A stretch of DNA of 64,000 nt from assembly GCA_945893045.1 (NCBI GenBank), contig CAMDEA010000005.1:42899-106898 (forward strand). Direction: 5' to 3'. The translations under genes and the position numbers were made by a program. Positions 43,951 through 54,763 of this stretch are shown here, piece after piece. The notes under the pieces are model-generated. The model saw nothing but the letters and a program-made list of their open reading frames with translations. It did not search any database and was not told the DNA's origin. The stretch comes from Planctomyces sp. SH-PL62 (lineage in GTDB: Bacteria; Planctomycetota; Planctomycetia; Planctomycetales; Planctomycetaceae). The first letter of the stretch is position 1. Each line of letters starts with the position of its first letter.

Positions 43951-44040
43951 GAATCCGTACCGCGACCGTAGCCTGACTCTCCGAGTCGGGCGTCTTCCGA
44001 ACAGATCCCGACTCGGAGAGTCGGGCTACGGCGGTCGCAG
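43951..44040. repeat. Family C repeat (copy 3) nested in a family B repeat
   Basis: Flanks CCGTACCGCGACCG (left) and GCGGTCGC (right) match family B ends; the interior 43968-44029 is GTAG-CCTGACTC-TCC-GAGTCGGG ... CCCGACTC-GGA-GAGTCGGG-CTAC. Confidence 0.85.
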
Positions 44041-44072
44041 AAACCAATTCCATCAACCTCGTGAGGCACACC

Positions 44073-45398
44073 ATGTCCCAGCCAACTCGACGTGACTTCC
44101 TGCAAACGACCACTCTTGCCGCTGCCAGCGCGGCGCTGCCGTATTGGTTCGCTCAGCAGCGGACGGTGGCGGATGATGCCAAGTCCCCCAACGAACGGCC
44201 GAAGGTCGGCTGCATCGGCAACGGCGGCATGGGGAGCGGTGATGCCGCAGCGATCAAGAACTACGGAGACATCGTCGCGTTATGCGACGTGGACAGTCAG
44301 CGATCGGGAGTCCTCAATGACAAACTGCTCGGCGGCAAAGCGGAGTTTCACGAGGACTACCGCAAGCTGCTCGATCGGAAGGACATCGACGTCGTGACGA
44401 TCAGCACGCCGGACCATTGGCACTCGCGGATCGCCGTCGCCGCGCTGCGAGCCGGCAAGGACGTCCATTGCCAGAAGCCACTGACGCTGACCATCGACGA
44501 AGGCAAGCTGCTCTGCAAAGTCGTGAAGGAAACTGGCCGAGTCTTCCAAGTCGGCACGCAACAACGCAGTGACGGCAATTTTCAGAAGGCGGTCGCGCTG
44601 GCTCGCGAGGGACGCATCGGGAAGATCAAGACGGTTCACGTCGCGATCGGCGGCGCTCCCAAGGGCGGACCGTTTAAGAAGCAGGCTCCGCCGGCGCATC
44701 TCAACTGGGATTTTTGGTTGGGACAGGCTCCGCTGGTCGAGTACATCCCGGAACGCTGCCACAACAATTTCCGTTGGTGGTACGAGTACTCCGGCGGCAA
44801 GATGACCGACTGGGGCGCTCACCACGTCGATATCGCCCAGTGGGCGATTGGCATGGAAGCGTCCGGGCCAACGTCCATCGAGGTTCTGGAGAACGTCCAC
44901 CCGGTTCCCTACGAGAAGGGCTGGCCGACGGTCGATGATTCGTACAACGCCGCGACCAGCTTCAACCTCAAAGCGACGTTCGCCAACGGCGTCGAGGTTT
45001 TCATTCGCGACGACTGCAAAGACCTGGGCTTCGACAACGGAGTGATGTTCGAGGGCGAGTCCGGCCGCTTCTTCGTGAACCGCGGCAAGCTGACCGGCGC
45101 TCCGGTCGAGGAACTCGAAAAGAACCCGATCTCCGAAGACGTCTTCAAAGCGCTTCGCAAAGGGAAGAACCGCGACAACCACATGGGCAACTTCATCGCC
45201 TGCGTGAAAGACCGCGGCCAAACTCAAAGCGACGTCTTCAGCCACCACCGCATCCTGACGACCTGCCATCTGGCCAACATCGCGCTACGTCTAAACCGCA
45301 CGCTCAAGTGGAACCCCGAGACCGAGCAAATCCTCGGCGATGACGAAGCCAACGCCTGGCAGAAGCGCGAGCAACGCAAGGGCTACGAAGTCGCGTGA
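44073..45398 (+). CDS. Tat-exported Gfo/Idh/MocA family oxidoreductase
   Basis: 441-aa protein with Tat signal (TRRDFLQTTTLAAASAALPYWF), Rossmann motif KVGCIGNGGMGSGDAAAIKNYG, the family segment ISTPDHWHSRIAVAALRAGKDVHCQKPLTLT (Lys in the EKP-like QKP), and GGKMTDWGAHHVDIAQWAIG. Members are NAD(P)-dependent sugar or inositol dehydrogenases; the exported planctomycete branch carries its own cofactor. Substrate unknown. ATG 44073 (four codons after the track start) begins the signal. Confidence 0.93.
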   Translation: MSQPTRRDFLQTTTLAAASAALPYWFAQQRTVADDAKSPNERPKVGCIGNGGMGSGDAAAIKNYGDIVALCDVDSQRSGVLNDKLLGGKAEFHEDYRKLLDRKDIDVVTISTPDHWHSRIAVAALRAGKDVHCQKPLTLTIDEGKLLCKVVKETGRVFQVGTQQRSDGNFQKAVALAREGRIGKIKTVHVAIGGAPKGGPFKKQAPPAHLNWDFWLGQAPLVEYIPERCHNNFRWWYEYSGGKMTDWGAHHVDIAQWAIGMEASGPTSIEVLENVHPVPYEKGWPTVDDSYNAATSFNLKATFANGVEVFIRDDCKDLGFDNGVMFEGESGRFFVNRGKLTGAPVEELEKNPISEDVFKALRKGKNRDNHMGNFIACVKDRGQTQSDVFSHHRILTTCHLANIALRLNRTLKWNPETEQILGDDEANAWQKREQRKGYEVA

Positions 45399-45412
45399 GA
45401 CCTGCAACCTAG

Positions 45413-45482
45413 CCGTACCGCGATCGTTAGGGAGCGGCCTGCTTCGATCGACGGGCTCACTCCCTAACGGTCGTGGTACGGC
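45413..45482. repeat. Palindromic repeat, family B, copy 2
   Basis: GCCGTACCGCGATCGTTAGG and TCCCTAACGGTCGTGGTACG, with several substitutions. Between convergent Gfo/Idh/MocA and sucD genes. Confidence 0.88.
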
Positions 45483-45491
45483 TGCTGCCCG

Positions 45492-46382
<891 letters not shown>

Positions 46383-46426
46383 GGTTGAGTAGAGTTCAGG
46401 GGTTAGGGGTTAGAGAAGGCGAGGAA

Positions 46427-47614
<1,188 letters not shown>

Positions 47615-47654
47615 CGGTTGGCCTTTGAATGTCGTCGGGCGGCGGAGCCGCAAA

Positions 47655-47707
47655 GTAGACCGGTCACTCCGTGACCGGAAATTCGGGTCACGGAGTGACC
47701 CGTCTAC
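47655..47707. repeat. Paired GTAG hairpin repeat upstream of sucC
   Basis: GTAGAC-CGGTCAC-TCC-GTGACCG and, reversed, GTAGAC-GGGTCAC-TCC-GTGACCC. One stem pair is switched from C-G to G-C. Confidence 0.9.
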
Positions 47708-47777
47708 GGGGGTGCAAAGGGGCGGGATGATAACGGTGCCCTTTCGCGACCGTTAGCGAACTGGCGCGGCCCCAAAA

Positions 47778-47873
47778 TAACCCGAAGCGTCAGCGAGGGC
47801 GAGCGTTTAGACCGACGCTGATTTGGCGGCGACGTCTTTGGGAGCGCTCGCCCTCGCTGACGCTTCGGGTTAC
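47778..47873. repeat. Palindromic repeat, family D, copy 2
   Basis: TAACCCGAAGCGTCAGCGAG and complement, 50-bp centre. Same arms as the repeat at 34436. Confidence 0.9.
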
Positions 47874-47941
47874 TTTCTTGCGGAATTCTTCAACCGTCCG
47901 GGAATAACCCCGGACGCAACGACTCTCCCTCTTGCGTCGCC

Positions 47942-48517
47942 ATGAACTCCATTGAGCATCAGCAGCGTGTCGCCGATTTGATCGGACAGCATTACGAATT
48001 GCTGTACCGGGTGTCGTTCCGTTTGACCGGATCGGTGGCCGATGCGGAAGACCTGACTCAGCAGACGTTCCTGACGGCGCAGCAGAAGTTCGAACAGCTT
48101 CGGCAGACCGAGAGCGCGAAGTCGTGGTTGCTGGCAATCCTGCGGCACCATTTCTTTCGCAATCGGAGCCGGGCGGCGAAGCAATCGGTGCGGTTGGAGT
48201 CGCTCCCCGAACCGATGAGTTCGACGTCCAAGTCGGACGGCTTCGATTCGGAAGAGTTGCAAGCCGCGCTCAACGATCTGGCAGAAGAGTTCCGAGTTCC
48301 GCTGGTCCTCTTTTACTTTCACGAACTGAGCTACCAAGAGATCGCCGCTGAACTGTCAATCCCGCTGGGGACGGTGATGAGCCGTCTCTCACGCGGAAAA
48401 GAACATCTTCGACGCCGTCTGTGCCAGGACGGCGTCGAAAGTCTTTTTCAGGTCGGACAAACGGCGTCCGACAATCTTTCGCCAAAACGTCAGCCTCAAC
48501 GATCAACGCCGACCTGA
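47942..48517 (+). CDS. ECF-type RNA polymerase sigma factor
   Basis: 191-aa sigma-70 family protein: region 2 (LIGQHYELLYRVSFRLTGSVADAEDLTQQTFLTAQQKF) and region 4 (LPLVLFYFHELSYQEIAAELSIPLGTVMSRLSRGKEHLRRRL-like). It directs polymerase to a specific regulon. The last 25 or so residues (after RRRLCQDG) are encoded by a palindromic repeat whose arms are GTCTTTTTCAGGTCGG and its complement, so the natural C-terminus has probably been replaced or extended. The next gene is an anti-sigma factor. Confidence 0.92.
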   Translation: MNSIEHQQRVADLIGQHYELLYRVSFRLTGSVADAEDLTQQTFLTAQQKFEQLRQTESAKSWLLAILRHHFFRNRSRAAKQSVRLESLPEPMSSTSKSDGFDSEELQAALNDLAEEFRVPLVLFYFHELSYQEIAAELSIPLGTVMSRLSRGKEHLRRRLCQDGVESLFQVGQTASDNLSPKRQPQRSTPT

Positions 48518-48541
48518 AAAAGACTCCCGACCCCTTACCGC
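48441..48541. repeat. Inverted repeat, family I, copy 2
   Basis: Arms GTCTTTTTCAGGTCGG and CCGACCTGAAAAAGAC, followed by the shared tail ACTCCCGACCCCTTACCGC. It encodes the sigma factor C-terminus and sits nine bases before the anti-sigma ATG. Confidence 0.85.
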
Positions 48542-48549
48542 CAATTGCC

Positions 48550-49395
48550 ATGACAACTTCCCGCCCTGAACCGCTGACTTGTGAAACCGCCCTCGAACGG
48601 CTGGATGGCGTGTGGCTTGATCCATTGCCGGAAGAGCCGCTCGATGCCGACTTACTCGCGGCACGCGAGCACCTGCAAGAGTGCTCCGCCTGCTGGCCGA
48701 AATGGGAAGAGCGTCGCGTCGCCGATCAGCGCATCTCCGAAGTCATGCAAGCGGTCCCGGTGCCGATCGGATTGCGCGAGCAGTTGCTGGCGCAGTCCGT
48801 GGCGGACGCAACTGGTGTCCAGCCGGCCGGCGCAAGTCCGCCGCGGCAGATCGGCCACGAACGCAAGCTGCATCGTCGAGCTTGGTGGATCTCGGTCGCG
48901 GCGATGTTGCTGGTCAGCGCGGCCGGCGGTTCCTGGTTGTGGCAGGCGCTGCAACCTCCGCGAGTCTCGATGCAGACGCTGTGCGATCAAACGCCGTTGT
49001 CGCCGATAGGACTCACGAAGGTGGATGACGTCACCAAGTTGCCAGCACTGCCGGCCATGTGGCCGCAAGCGAAGAATTTGAAGTTGGTCGATTCGCCGTA
49101 TTGGTTCACTCCGCCAAAATCGCGTGACGCTGCCGGATGGATCGCGTTCGAGCTGCGAAATGGCAAGTCGCCAACAATCCGCGGAGTTCTGTTGATGACG
49201 CGACAGGTCAACGTCAGCGATTCGCCTCCCGAATTGCTGGTTCGACCGAGCTGGTCGCGGTACACGCAACGCAACGGCAAGCCCGTCAGCGTAGCGGCTT
49301 GGTCGGAGCGTGGAGTCGTCTATCTCTGCTTCGTCCCCGGCGAACAAGAGTCGCTCGACCGAGTGCTCCGAGCGACCGCTCCGACGTCGGCGTAA
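48550..49395 (+). CDS. Zinc-finger anti-sigma factor, membrane bound
   Basis: 281-aa protein with an N-terminal anti-sigma zinc motif (AAREHLQECSACWPKW, HxxxCxxC), one membrane helix near residue 120 (AWWISVAAMLLVSAAGGSWLW), and a periplasmic C-terminal domain of about 150 residues (YWFTPPKSRDAAGWIAFELR; VAAWSERGVVYLCFVPGEQ). Architecture fits a sensor that sequesters the upstream ECF sigma factor. ATG 48550 is preferred; the upstream 43 codons of the ORF are repeat. Confidence 0.85.
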   Translation: MTTSRPEPLTCETALERLDGVWLDPLPEEPLDADLLAAREHLQECSACWPKWEERRVADQRISEVMQAVPVPIGLREQLLAQSVADATGVQPAGASPPRQIGHERKLHRRAWWISVAAMLLVSAAGGSWLWQALQPPRVSMQTLCDQTPLSPIGLTKVDDVTKLPALPAMWPQAKNLKLVDSPYWFTPPKSRDAAGWIAFELRNGKSPTIRGVLLMTRQVNVSDSPPELLVRPSWSRYTQRNGKPVSVAAWSERGVVYLCFVPGEQESLDRVLRATAPTSA

Positions 49396-49478
49396 GCGGC
49401 GCTGGTCGTGACCCCATCCGGTTTGCCCGGATGGTGAAAACGATGGAGAGCTAACAAGCGAGAATCCACCAACCACAC

Positions 49479-49523
49479 AAACACTCCCATTCCTCCGCCT
49501 TCGGCGGAGGAATGGGAGTGTTT
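49479..49523. terminator. Bidirectional terminator-like hairpin
   Basis: A near-perfect 20-bp stem (AAACACTCCCATTCCTCCG and its complement) with a TTCG loop, preceded by A residues and followed by TTT. It lies between the convergent anti-sigma and UPF0173 genes, the expected place for a shared rho-independent terminator. Confidence 0.7.
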
Positions 49524-49609
49524 GGGGTGAGTCGGTACGACATCAACTAGCCCACCATCTCCTTCACCAACGGCACGAGGCCGTTGGGGTCAAAAGCAAG
49601 GCAGTCGAA

Positions 49610-50293
49610 CTACAAACGCGTGGACTCGCCCGGTTGCAATACGATCGGCTCAGTCGTCGTCTCCGCTCTCACGCGCGCGGCCCAGGCGTGCGGATCTTGT
49701 GCGATCACCGGCCAGGTACTGTGGTGTTCTGGGATGACTCGCTTCGGCTGGATCAGCTTCACCGCCTTGAGCGCGTCGTCCGGCCCCATCGTGTAGTTGT
49801 CGCCGATCGGCAGGATCGCGACGTCGATCCCTTCTTCACCGATCAGCTTCATGTCGTAGAACAGCCCGGTGTCGCCGGAGTGATAGATCGTGCCGTCAGC
49901 CAGCTTCAGAATCAGCCCGCAGGGATTCCCGCCGTAGCTGCCGTCGGGCAGGATCGAGCCGTGATGGGCGATCGTCAGCTTGACCGTGCCGAAGTCGTAT
50001 TGGTGTGCTCCACCGATGTGCTGGTCGTGAGTGTTCTGTACTCCCTGCTTCGCCAGCCACAGACAGATCTCGTGATTGGCGATGACGAGACATCCCGTGC
50101 GCTGGGCAATCTCGATCGTGTCACCGATATGGTCGCCGTGTCCGTGTGTGACCAGCAGCACATCCGGTTGCACGTCGCTGGCTTTGATCGGCGAGGCCGG
50201 ATTACCGGTGAAGAACGGGTCGATGATCAGCGACTTGCCGGCGGTCTGAATTCCGAACGTGCCGTGGCCGTACCAGGTGATCGTGGTGGGCAT
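49610..50293 (-). CDS. UPF0173 metal-dependent hydrolase (metallo-beta-lactamase fold)
   Basis: 227-aa protein starting ITWYGHGTFGIQTAGKSLIIDPFFTGNP, with the metal motif LLVTHGHGDHIGDTIEIA, LTIAHHGSILPDGSYGG, YHSGDTGLFYDMKLIGE and VIPEHHSTWPVI. Length and motifs match the UPF0173 family of predicted lactonase-like hydrolases; substrate not established. Confidence 0.93.
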   Translation of the reverse strand: MPTTITWYGHGTFGIQTAGKSLIIDPFFTGNPASPIKASDVQPDVLLVTHGHGDHIGDTIEIAQRTGCLVIANHEICLWLAKQGVQNTHDQHIGGAHQYDFGTVKLTIAHHGSILPDGSYGGNPCGLILKLADGTIYHSGDTGLFYDMKLIGEEGIDVAILPIGDNYTMGPDDALKAVKLIQPKRVIPEHHSTWPVIAQDPHAWAARVRAETTTEPIVLQPGESTRL

Positions 50294-50593
50294 GAAAGCT
50301 CTCCCTGAAAATGTTGACGAGTAGTGTTGCTGGAGGATGCTCGATCAGAAAGTCAGGCGAGCGGGGCGGCGTCAGCCATCGTAGTAGGCACATTCCATGT
50401 GCCGTCGGCGTTGCTCTGGCTGACGGCACATGGAATGTGCCTGCTACTTTCCAGGGTGAGCATCGGGGGGCTGACGCCGCCCCGCTCGCCGGTCTCAATG
50501 CCGAGCCTCCGCAGACTCTCTCTTCGCAAGTTCGGCGATTATGCTTCCGCCCGATTCACCTCTTCTGTTTCTCACTTCTCAAAGGACACAGCG
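50294..50593. other. 300-bp divergent gap with nested palindromes
   Basis: Between the UPF0173 gene (reverse) and pgi (forward). Its centre is a repeat nested within another (50356-50490), described separately. The long ORF extension of pgi back to 50324 runs through this repeat and is not believed. Confidence 0.6.
50356..50490. repeat. Family E repeat (copy 2) nested in another palindrome
   Basis: Outer arms GGCGAGCGGGGCGGCGTCAG(CC) at 50356-50377 and 50469-50490, perfect over 22 bp. Inside lies GTAG-TA-GGCACAT-TCC-ATGTGCC ... GGCACAT-GGA-ATGTGCC-TG-CTAC (50381-50447). Confidence 0.9.
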
Positions 50594-52246
50594 ATGCCTC
50601 GACCCACTGATCTTCCGGCTTGGAAAGCTCTGCAAGCACATCAAGAGAAAATGTCGTCGGTCCATCTGCGTGATTTGTTTCAGCAGGACGCGGGACGGTT
50701 TGGAAAATTCTCGCTGAGATTCAAGGACACGTTGCTCGACTATTCGAAGAACCGCATCACCGAAGAGACGATGAAGCTGCTGCGCGATCTGGCTCGGCAA
50801 GCCGATCTGGCGGGCTGGACCGAGAAGATGTTCTCCGGCGGGAAAATCAACACGACCGAAGACCGCGCCGTCTTGCACACCGCCCTGCGAAATCGCTCGA
50901 ACCGGCCGATCCTGGTCGATGGCAAAGACGTCATGCCGGAGGTCAACGCGGTGCTTAAGCACATGCGCGAATGGACCGAAGCAATCCGCTCTGGAGCCTG
51001 GCGCGGCTACACCGGCAAGGTGATTACCGATGTCGTCAATATCGGCATCGGCGGCAGTGATCTGGGACCGGTGATGGCGACCGAGGCTTTGAAGCCGTAC
51101 AGCAAGCGCGACCTCAAAGTCCATTTCGTCTCGAACGTGGACGGCACGCACATCGCCGAGATCACCCGGCAGCTCAATCCGGAAACGGCGTTGTTTATCG
51201 TCGCGTCGAAGACGTTCACGACTCAAGAAACGCTGACGAACGCACACTCGGCCCGCAGTTGGTTCTTAAAGACGGCGGGCGACGCGGCTCATGTGGCGAA
51301 GCACTTCGTCGCGCTTTCGACCAACGAACCCGAGGTCAGCAAGTTCGGGATCGCCAAGGAAAACATGTTCGGCTTCTGGGACTGGGTCGGCGGCCGTTAC
51401 TCGCTGTGGAGTGCGATTGGTTTGCCGATCGCCGTCAGCATCGGCATGGACAACTTCGAGGAGTTGCTCGCCGGCGGTCACGAAATGGACGAGCACTTCC
51501 GCACCGCGCCGCTGGAGCAGAACCTGCCCGCCACGCTCGGCCTGCTGGGACTGTGGTATAACAACTTCTGGGGAATGGCTGGGTCTCAATCGCACGCGAT
51601 TTTGCCGTACGACCAGTACATGCACCGCTTCGCCGCGTACTTCCAGCAGGGTGACATGGAATCCAACGGCAAGAGCGTGACGCGCGACGGCGAAGCCTGC
51701 GATTGGTCCACCGGCCCGGTCATCTGGGGCGAACCGGGCACGAACGGTCAACACGCTTTCTACCAGTTGATTCATCAAGGAACGAAACTGGTCCCGTGCG
51801 ATTTCCTCGCTCCGGTGGAAACGCACAACCCGCTCGGCGAGCACCACGACATCCTGTTGTCGAACTTCTTCGCTCAGACCGAAGCCCTGATGAAAGGCAA
51901 GACGTCCGACGAAGTCCGCGCGGAATTGAAGGGGAGCAAGCTCTCGCCGGAAGCGCTGGAGAAACTCGTCCCGCAAAAATGCTTCGCGGGCAATCGGCCG
52001 ACGAACTCGATCCTGTTCCAGAAGCTCACGCCGCGCACGCTCGGCAATCTGATCGCGCTGTACGAGCACAAGATCTTCACACAAGGGATCGTCTGGAACA
52101 TCAACTCGTTCGACCAATGGGGTGTCGAGCTGGGCAAGCAACTCGCGAAAGCGATCCTGCCGGAACTGAGCGGCACGGGCGAGGTGACCAGCCACGACAG
52201 TTCGACCAATGGCTTGATCAACGACTTCAAGAAGCGACGCCGGTAA
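50594..52246 (+). CDS. pgi: Glucose-6-phosphate isomerase
   Basis: 550-aa enzyme of standard length that interconverts glucose-6-P and fructose-6-P. Motifs: [80 protein letters not shown], catalytic Glu/His region [12 protein letters not shown] and [15 protein letters not shown], and the signature Lys in [16 protein letters not shown] 50594 gives the family N-terminus; the 90-codon extension is repeat. Confidence 0.97.
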   Translation: MPRPTDLPAWKALQAHQEKMSSVHLRDLFQQDAGRFGKFSLRFKDTLLDYSKNRITEETMKLLRDLARQADLAGWTEKMFSGGKINTTEDRAVLHTALRNRSNRPILVDGKDVMPEVNAVLKHMREWTEAIRSGAWRGYTGKVITDVVNIGIGGSDLGPVMATEALKPYSKRDLKVHFVSNVDGTHIAEITRQLNPETALFIVASKTFTTQETLTNAHSARSWFLKTAGDAAHVAKHFVALSTNEPEVSKFGIAKENMFGFWDWVGGRYSLWSAIGLPIAVSIGMDNFEELLAGGHEMDEHFRTAPLEQNLPATLGLLGLWYNNFWGMAGSQSHAILPYDQYMHRFAAYFQQGDMESNGKSVTRDGEACDWSTGPVIWGEPGTNGQHAFYQLIHQGTKLVPCDFLAPVETHNPLGEHHDILLSNFFAQTEALMKGKTSDEVRAELKGSKLSPEALEKLVPQKCFAGNRPTNSILFQKLTPRTLGNLIALYEHKIFTQGIVWNINSFDQWGVELGKQLAKAILPELSGTGEVTSHDSSTNGLINDFKKRRR

Positions 52247-52288
52247 CACCGACATGTTGGTGCGACTGTGTGCATCCGTCGAATCCGC

Positions 52289-52328
52289 GTTATCTGTGTT
52301 CTTAACAAGTTATCTGTGTTCTTAACAA
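52289..52328. repeat. Tandem duplication of a 20-bp AT-rich unit
   Basis: GTTATCTGTGTTCTTAACAA occurs twice head to tail, between pgi and the SDR gene. Each unit is a weak inverted repeat (GTTA...TAAC). Confidence 0.9.
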
Positions 52329-52418
52329 ACTGTCGAACACGGATGTCACGGATGAAGCGCGCTTGGCCTCTCTGGTGAGTGATTGTTTCCAAACTTGCGG
52401 CACAATTGAGGCTCTGTC

Positions 52419-53204
52419 ATGAAACTGCTTCATCGTACTGCGCTGGTCACTGGAGCCGCTCGCGGGATCGGTCGCGGTTGCGCATTGGAGTTGGCTCGCG
52501 CCGGTGCCGACGTGGCGATCAACGACCGGCAGTCGTCGGACAACACCGCCTCGCTGATTGCCGAAATCGAATCGCTCGGCCGGCGTGCGGTGCAGATCGT
52601 TGGCGATGCGTTTGAACGAGCCTCCTGCGAAGACATCGCGAAGCGAGCGATCGCAGCGCTGGGCCGGATCGACATCTTGGTCAGCAATCCGGCGTTCTCG
52701 CGCCGCGGCGACTTTCTCGACTACGACCCGGAGATCTTCGACCAGACTCTGCGCGGCACATTGACTGCGGGATTTCACATGAGCCAATTTGTCTCGCGGC
52801 ACATGGTCGAGCGAGGTCGCGGCGGAAAGATCCTGTTCATTTCCAGCGTCCATTCGCGGCGGCCCTACGCGCGAGCGGTCGCCTACAACGCGGCCAAGGC
52901 CGGACTGAATCACATGGCCTTCACGATGGCTGCCGAATTGATTGGGCACCGGATCAACGTCAACGTCATCGAGCCGGGTTGGATCGACACGCCCGGCGAG
53001 CACGAAACCTTCGGCGATGCGATGATCGTCGAAGAAGGAGCCAAACTCCCGTGGGGCCGGCTCGGTCAACCGGCAGACATCGGCCGCGCGGCGACGTTTC
53101 TGTGTTCGGACGATGCCGACTACATCACCGGCATCTCGCTGGTCGTCGACGGCGGGTTTTGTCTCCGCGATTCGATTTCGAGTCCGTCGATGTCTCCAAG
53201 GTAA
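52419..53204 (+). CDS. Short-chain dehydrogenase/reductase
   Basis: 261-aa classical SDR: NAD(P) motif ALVTGAARGIGRGCALELARAGAD, LVSNPAFSRRGDFL (NxG-like strand), catalytic Ser in ILFISSVHSRRPYARAVAYNAAKAGLNHM (YxxxK), and IEPGWIDTPGE. GAGG lies 7 bases before the ATG. Substrate unknown; first gene of a long forward cluster with an aminotransferase and a symporter. Confidence 0.92.
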   Translation: MKLLHRTALVTGAARGIGRGCALELARAGADVAINDRQSSDNTASLIAEIESLGRRAVQIVGDAFERASCEDIAKRAIAALGRIDILVSNPAFSRRGDFLDYDPEIFDQTLRGTLTAGFHMSQFVSRHMVERGRGGKILFISSVHSRRPYARAVAYNAAKAGLNHMAFTMAAELIGHRINVNVIEPGWIDTPGEHETFGDAMIVEEGAKLPWGRLGQPADIGRAATFLCSDDADYITGISLVVDGGFCLRDSISSPSMSPR

Positions 53205-53217
53205 AGGTAATCGTCCC

Positions 53218-53280
53218 CTCTGCGAGCTTTGCGCCTCTGCGTGAAATCTATTCTCACGCAGAGGCGCAAAGCTCGCAGAG
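53218..53280. repeat. Long perfect palindrome, family G, copy 1
   Basis: 27-bp perfect arms (CTCTGCGAGCTTTGCGCCTC...) around a 9-bp centre, upstream of the aminotransferase gene. No GTAG foot. Recurs, truncated, at the right edge of the window. Confidence 0.92.
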
Positions 53281-53318
53281 ATAGCGGTGCTGACACACCG
53301 TTCTCCCAAAGGGCTGTC

Positions 53319-54647
53319 ATGCACCGCGTTGAAAAGTCTTACGACCTGTATCGTCGAGCCAACGAACTCATCCCTGGAGGAACGCAACTCCTCAGCCGTC
53401 GCCCGACGAAGTATGCGAACGGCGTTTCGCCGGTGTATGTCGCACGAGCGAGTGGCGCGCGGATCTGGGATGTCGATGGGAACGAGTACATCGACTGGGT
53501 CAGCGGCATCGGCGCGATCATTCTGGGTTACTGCGATCCGGTCGTGGACGACGCCGTGCGCGAGCAGATCGGCAAAGGAGTCGCGACGTCGATCAGCAGC
53601 GCGGTGGAGCTCGAACTCGCCGAGGAATTGTGCCGCACGATTCCGTGCGCTGAGATGGTCCGCTATGCGAAGTGCGGCGGCGAAGCGTGTGCGATCGCCG
53701 TGCGGATCGCTCGTGGTGCGACCGGGCGGGACAAGGTGTTGTTCTGCGGCTATCACGGCTGGCACGACTGGTACTTGGCCGCGAATCTCGTGGCCGAAGA
53801 GAGTTTGAATTCGCACTTGTTTCCCGGCATCGAACCGATTGGCGTCCCGAAGGCGCTGGCCGGAACCGCGCTGCCGTTTCCGTTTGGAGATCTCGCGGCA
53901 CTGGGGCAGTTGCTCGACGATCACAAGGGTGAGGTGGCGGCGATCATCATGGAGCCGCTCCGTTCGGAACGGCCTGCGGACGGATATCTCGCTGGCGTTC
54001 GCAAGCTGTGCGATGAGCGCGGCGTCGTGCTGATCTTCGACGAAGTCTCGTCCGGCTTTCGGTTCGGGATGCAGGCGGCTCAGGGCTTCGTCGGCGTGAC
54101 TCCGGACATGGCGGTGTTCGCGAAGTCGATGTCGAACGGCTATCCGATGGGAGCAGTGGTCGGGCGGCGCAACGTGATGGAGCCGGCCGCGAGGATGTTC
54201 ATTTCCAGCACGTACTGGTCCGATCCAATCGGCATGGTCGCCTCGCTGATGACGATCCGCGAACTGCGACGTCGAAACGTTTCGGAAGGGATGTGGTCGT
54301 TCGGCCGCGAACTGCAATCGCGACTGAATTCGGTTGCGGGAGAAGTGGGTCTCGACGTGCATTGCGGCGGCTTGGCCGTGCATCCGCATCTGGAGTTCGT
54401 GTCGACCTCGCCCGATCAGAAGCCGGTCTTGGCGACGTTGTTCATTCAGGAAATGGCGAAACGCGGCTGTCACGGTTACGCGAGCTTCTACCTCAACGCG
54501 GCTCAAGGGCCGACGGAGTTGGAACAGACGGCGGCGGCGGCTCGCGAGGTCTTCACGATCATCCGCCGCGCGCTCGACAGCGGCGACGCGGAATCGTTTC
54601 TGGAATGCCCCCGCCAGCAAGATGCGTTTCGGAGATTGGTGCGATAG
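53319..54647 (+). CDS. Class-III aminotransferase (glutamate-1-semialdehyde aminomutase-like)
   Basis: 442-aa PLP enzyme: RANELIPGGTQLLSRRP, VWDVDGNEYIDWVSGIGAIILGY-like opening, MVRYAKCGGEACAIAVRIARGATGRDKVLFCGYHGWHDW, VLIFDEVSSGFRFG (PLP Asp) and the Schiff-base Lys in MAVFAKSMSNGYPMGAVVGR. The opening resembles HemL, but position and divergence suggest a catabolic or biosynthetic aminotransferase acting on an unknown amine. ATG 53319 is used; the ORF track extension runs through a 63-bp palindrome. Confidence 0.88.
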   Translation: MHRVEKSYDLYRRANELIPGGTQLLSRRPTKYANGVSPVYVARASGARIWDVDGNEYIDWVSGIGAIILGYCDPVVDDAVREQIGKGVATSISSAVELELAEELCRTIPCAEMVRYAKCGGEACAIAVRIARGATGRDKVLFCGYHGWHDWYLAANLVAEESLNSHLFPGIEPIGVPKALAGTALPFPFGDLAALGQLLDDHKGEVAAIIMEPLRSERPADGYLAGVRKLCDERGVVLIFDEVSSGFRFGMQAAQGFVGVTPDMAVFAKSMSNGYPMGAVVGRRNVMEPAARMFISSTYWSDPIGMVASLMTIRELRRRNVSEGMWSFGRELQSRLNSVAGEVGLDVHCGGLAVHPHLEFVSTSPDQKPVLATLFIQEMAKRGCHGYASFYLNAAQGPTELEQTAAAAREVFTIIRRALDSGDAESFLECPRQQDAFRRLVR

Positions 54648-54659
54648 GCTGTCCATGAT

Positions 54660-54743
54660 CCGTACCGCGACCGTCAGGGAGCGGCCGTTCGGGAGATTCG
54701 AGAGCCTCTCGAAATTGGCCGCTCCCTGACGGTCGCGGTACGG
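54660..54743. repeat. Palindromic repeat, family B, copy 3
   Basis: CCGTACCGCGACCGTCAGGG and complement, with a centre carrying a further small inverted repeat (GAGAGCCTCTC). Before the symporter gene. Confidence 0.9.
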
Positions 54744-54763
54744 TTTTGAGAAAGGCTCCCTCT

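Larger units (their letters stand above)
47615..47941. other. 327-bp divergent intergenic region with two palindromic repeats
   Basis: It contains the leaders of sucC (reverse) and the ECF sigma gene (forward). About half of it is occupied by two repeat elements (47655-47707 and 47778-47873), described separately. No promoter motif could be assigned. Confidence 0.6.

Noticed and set aside
52289-52328. CRISPR-like tandem repeat
   Set aside because: Only two 20-bp units with no spacer between them and no cas genes.
53319-54647. hemL assignment
   Set aside because: The fold is shared, but the catabolic neighbourhood and absence of other haem genes do not support a role in tetrapyrrole synthesis.
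52302-54656. 784-aa reverse ORF
   Set aside because: Antisense shadow spanning both the SDR and aminotransferase genes, Arg-rich, no domain.
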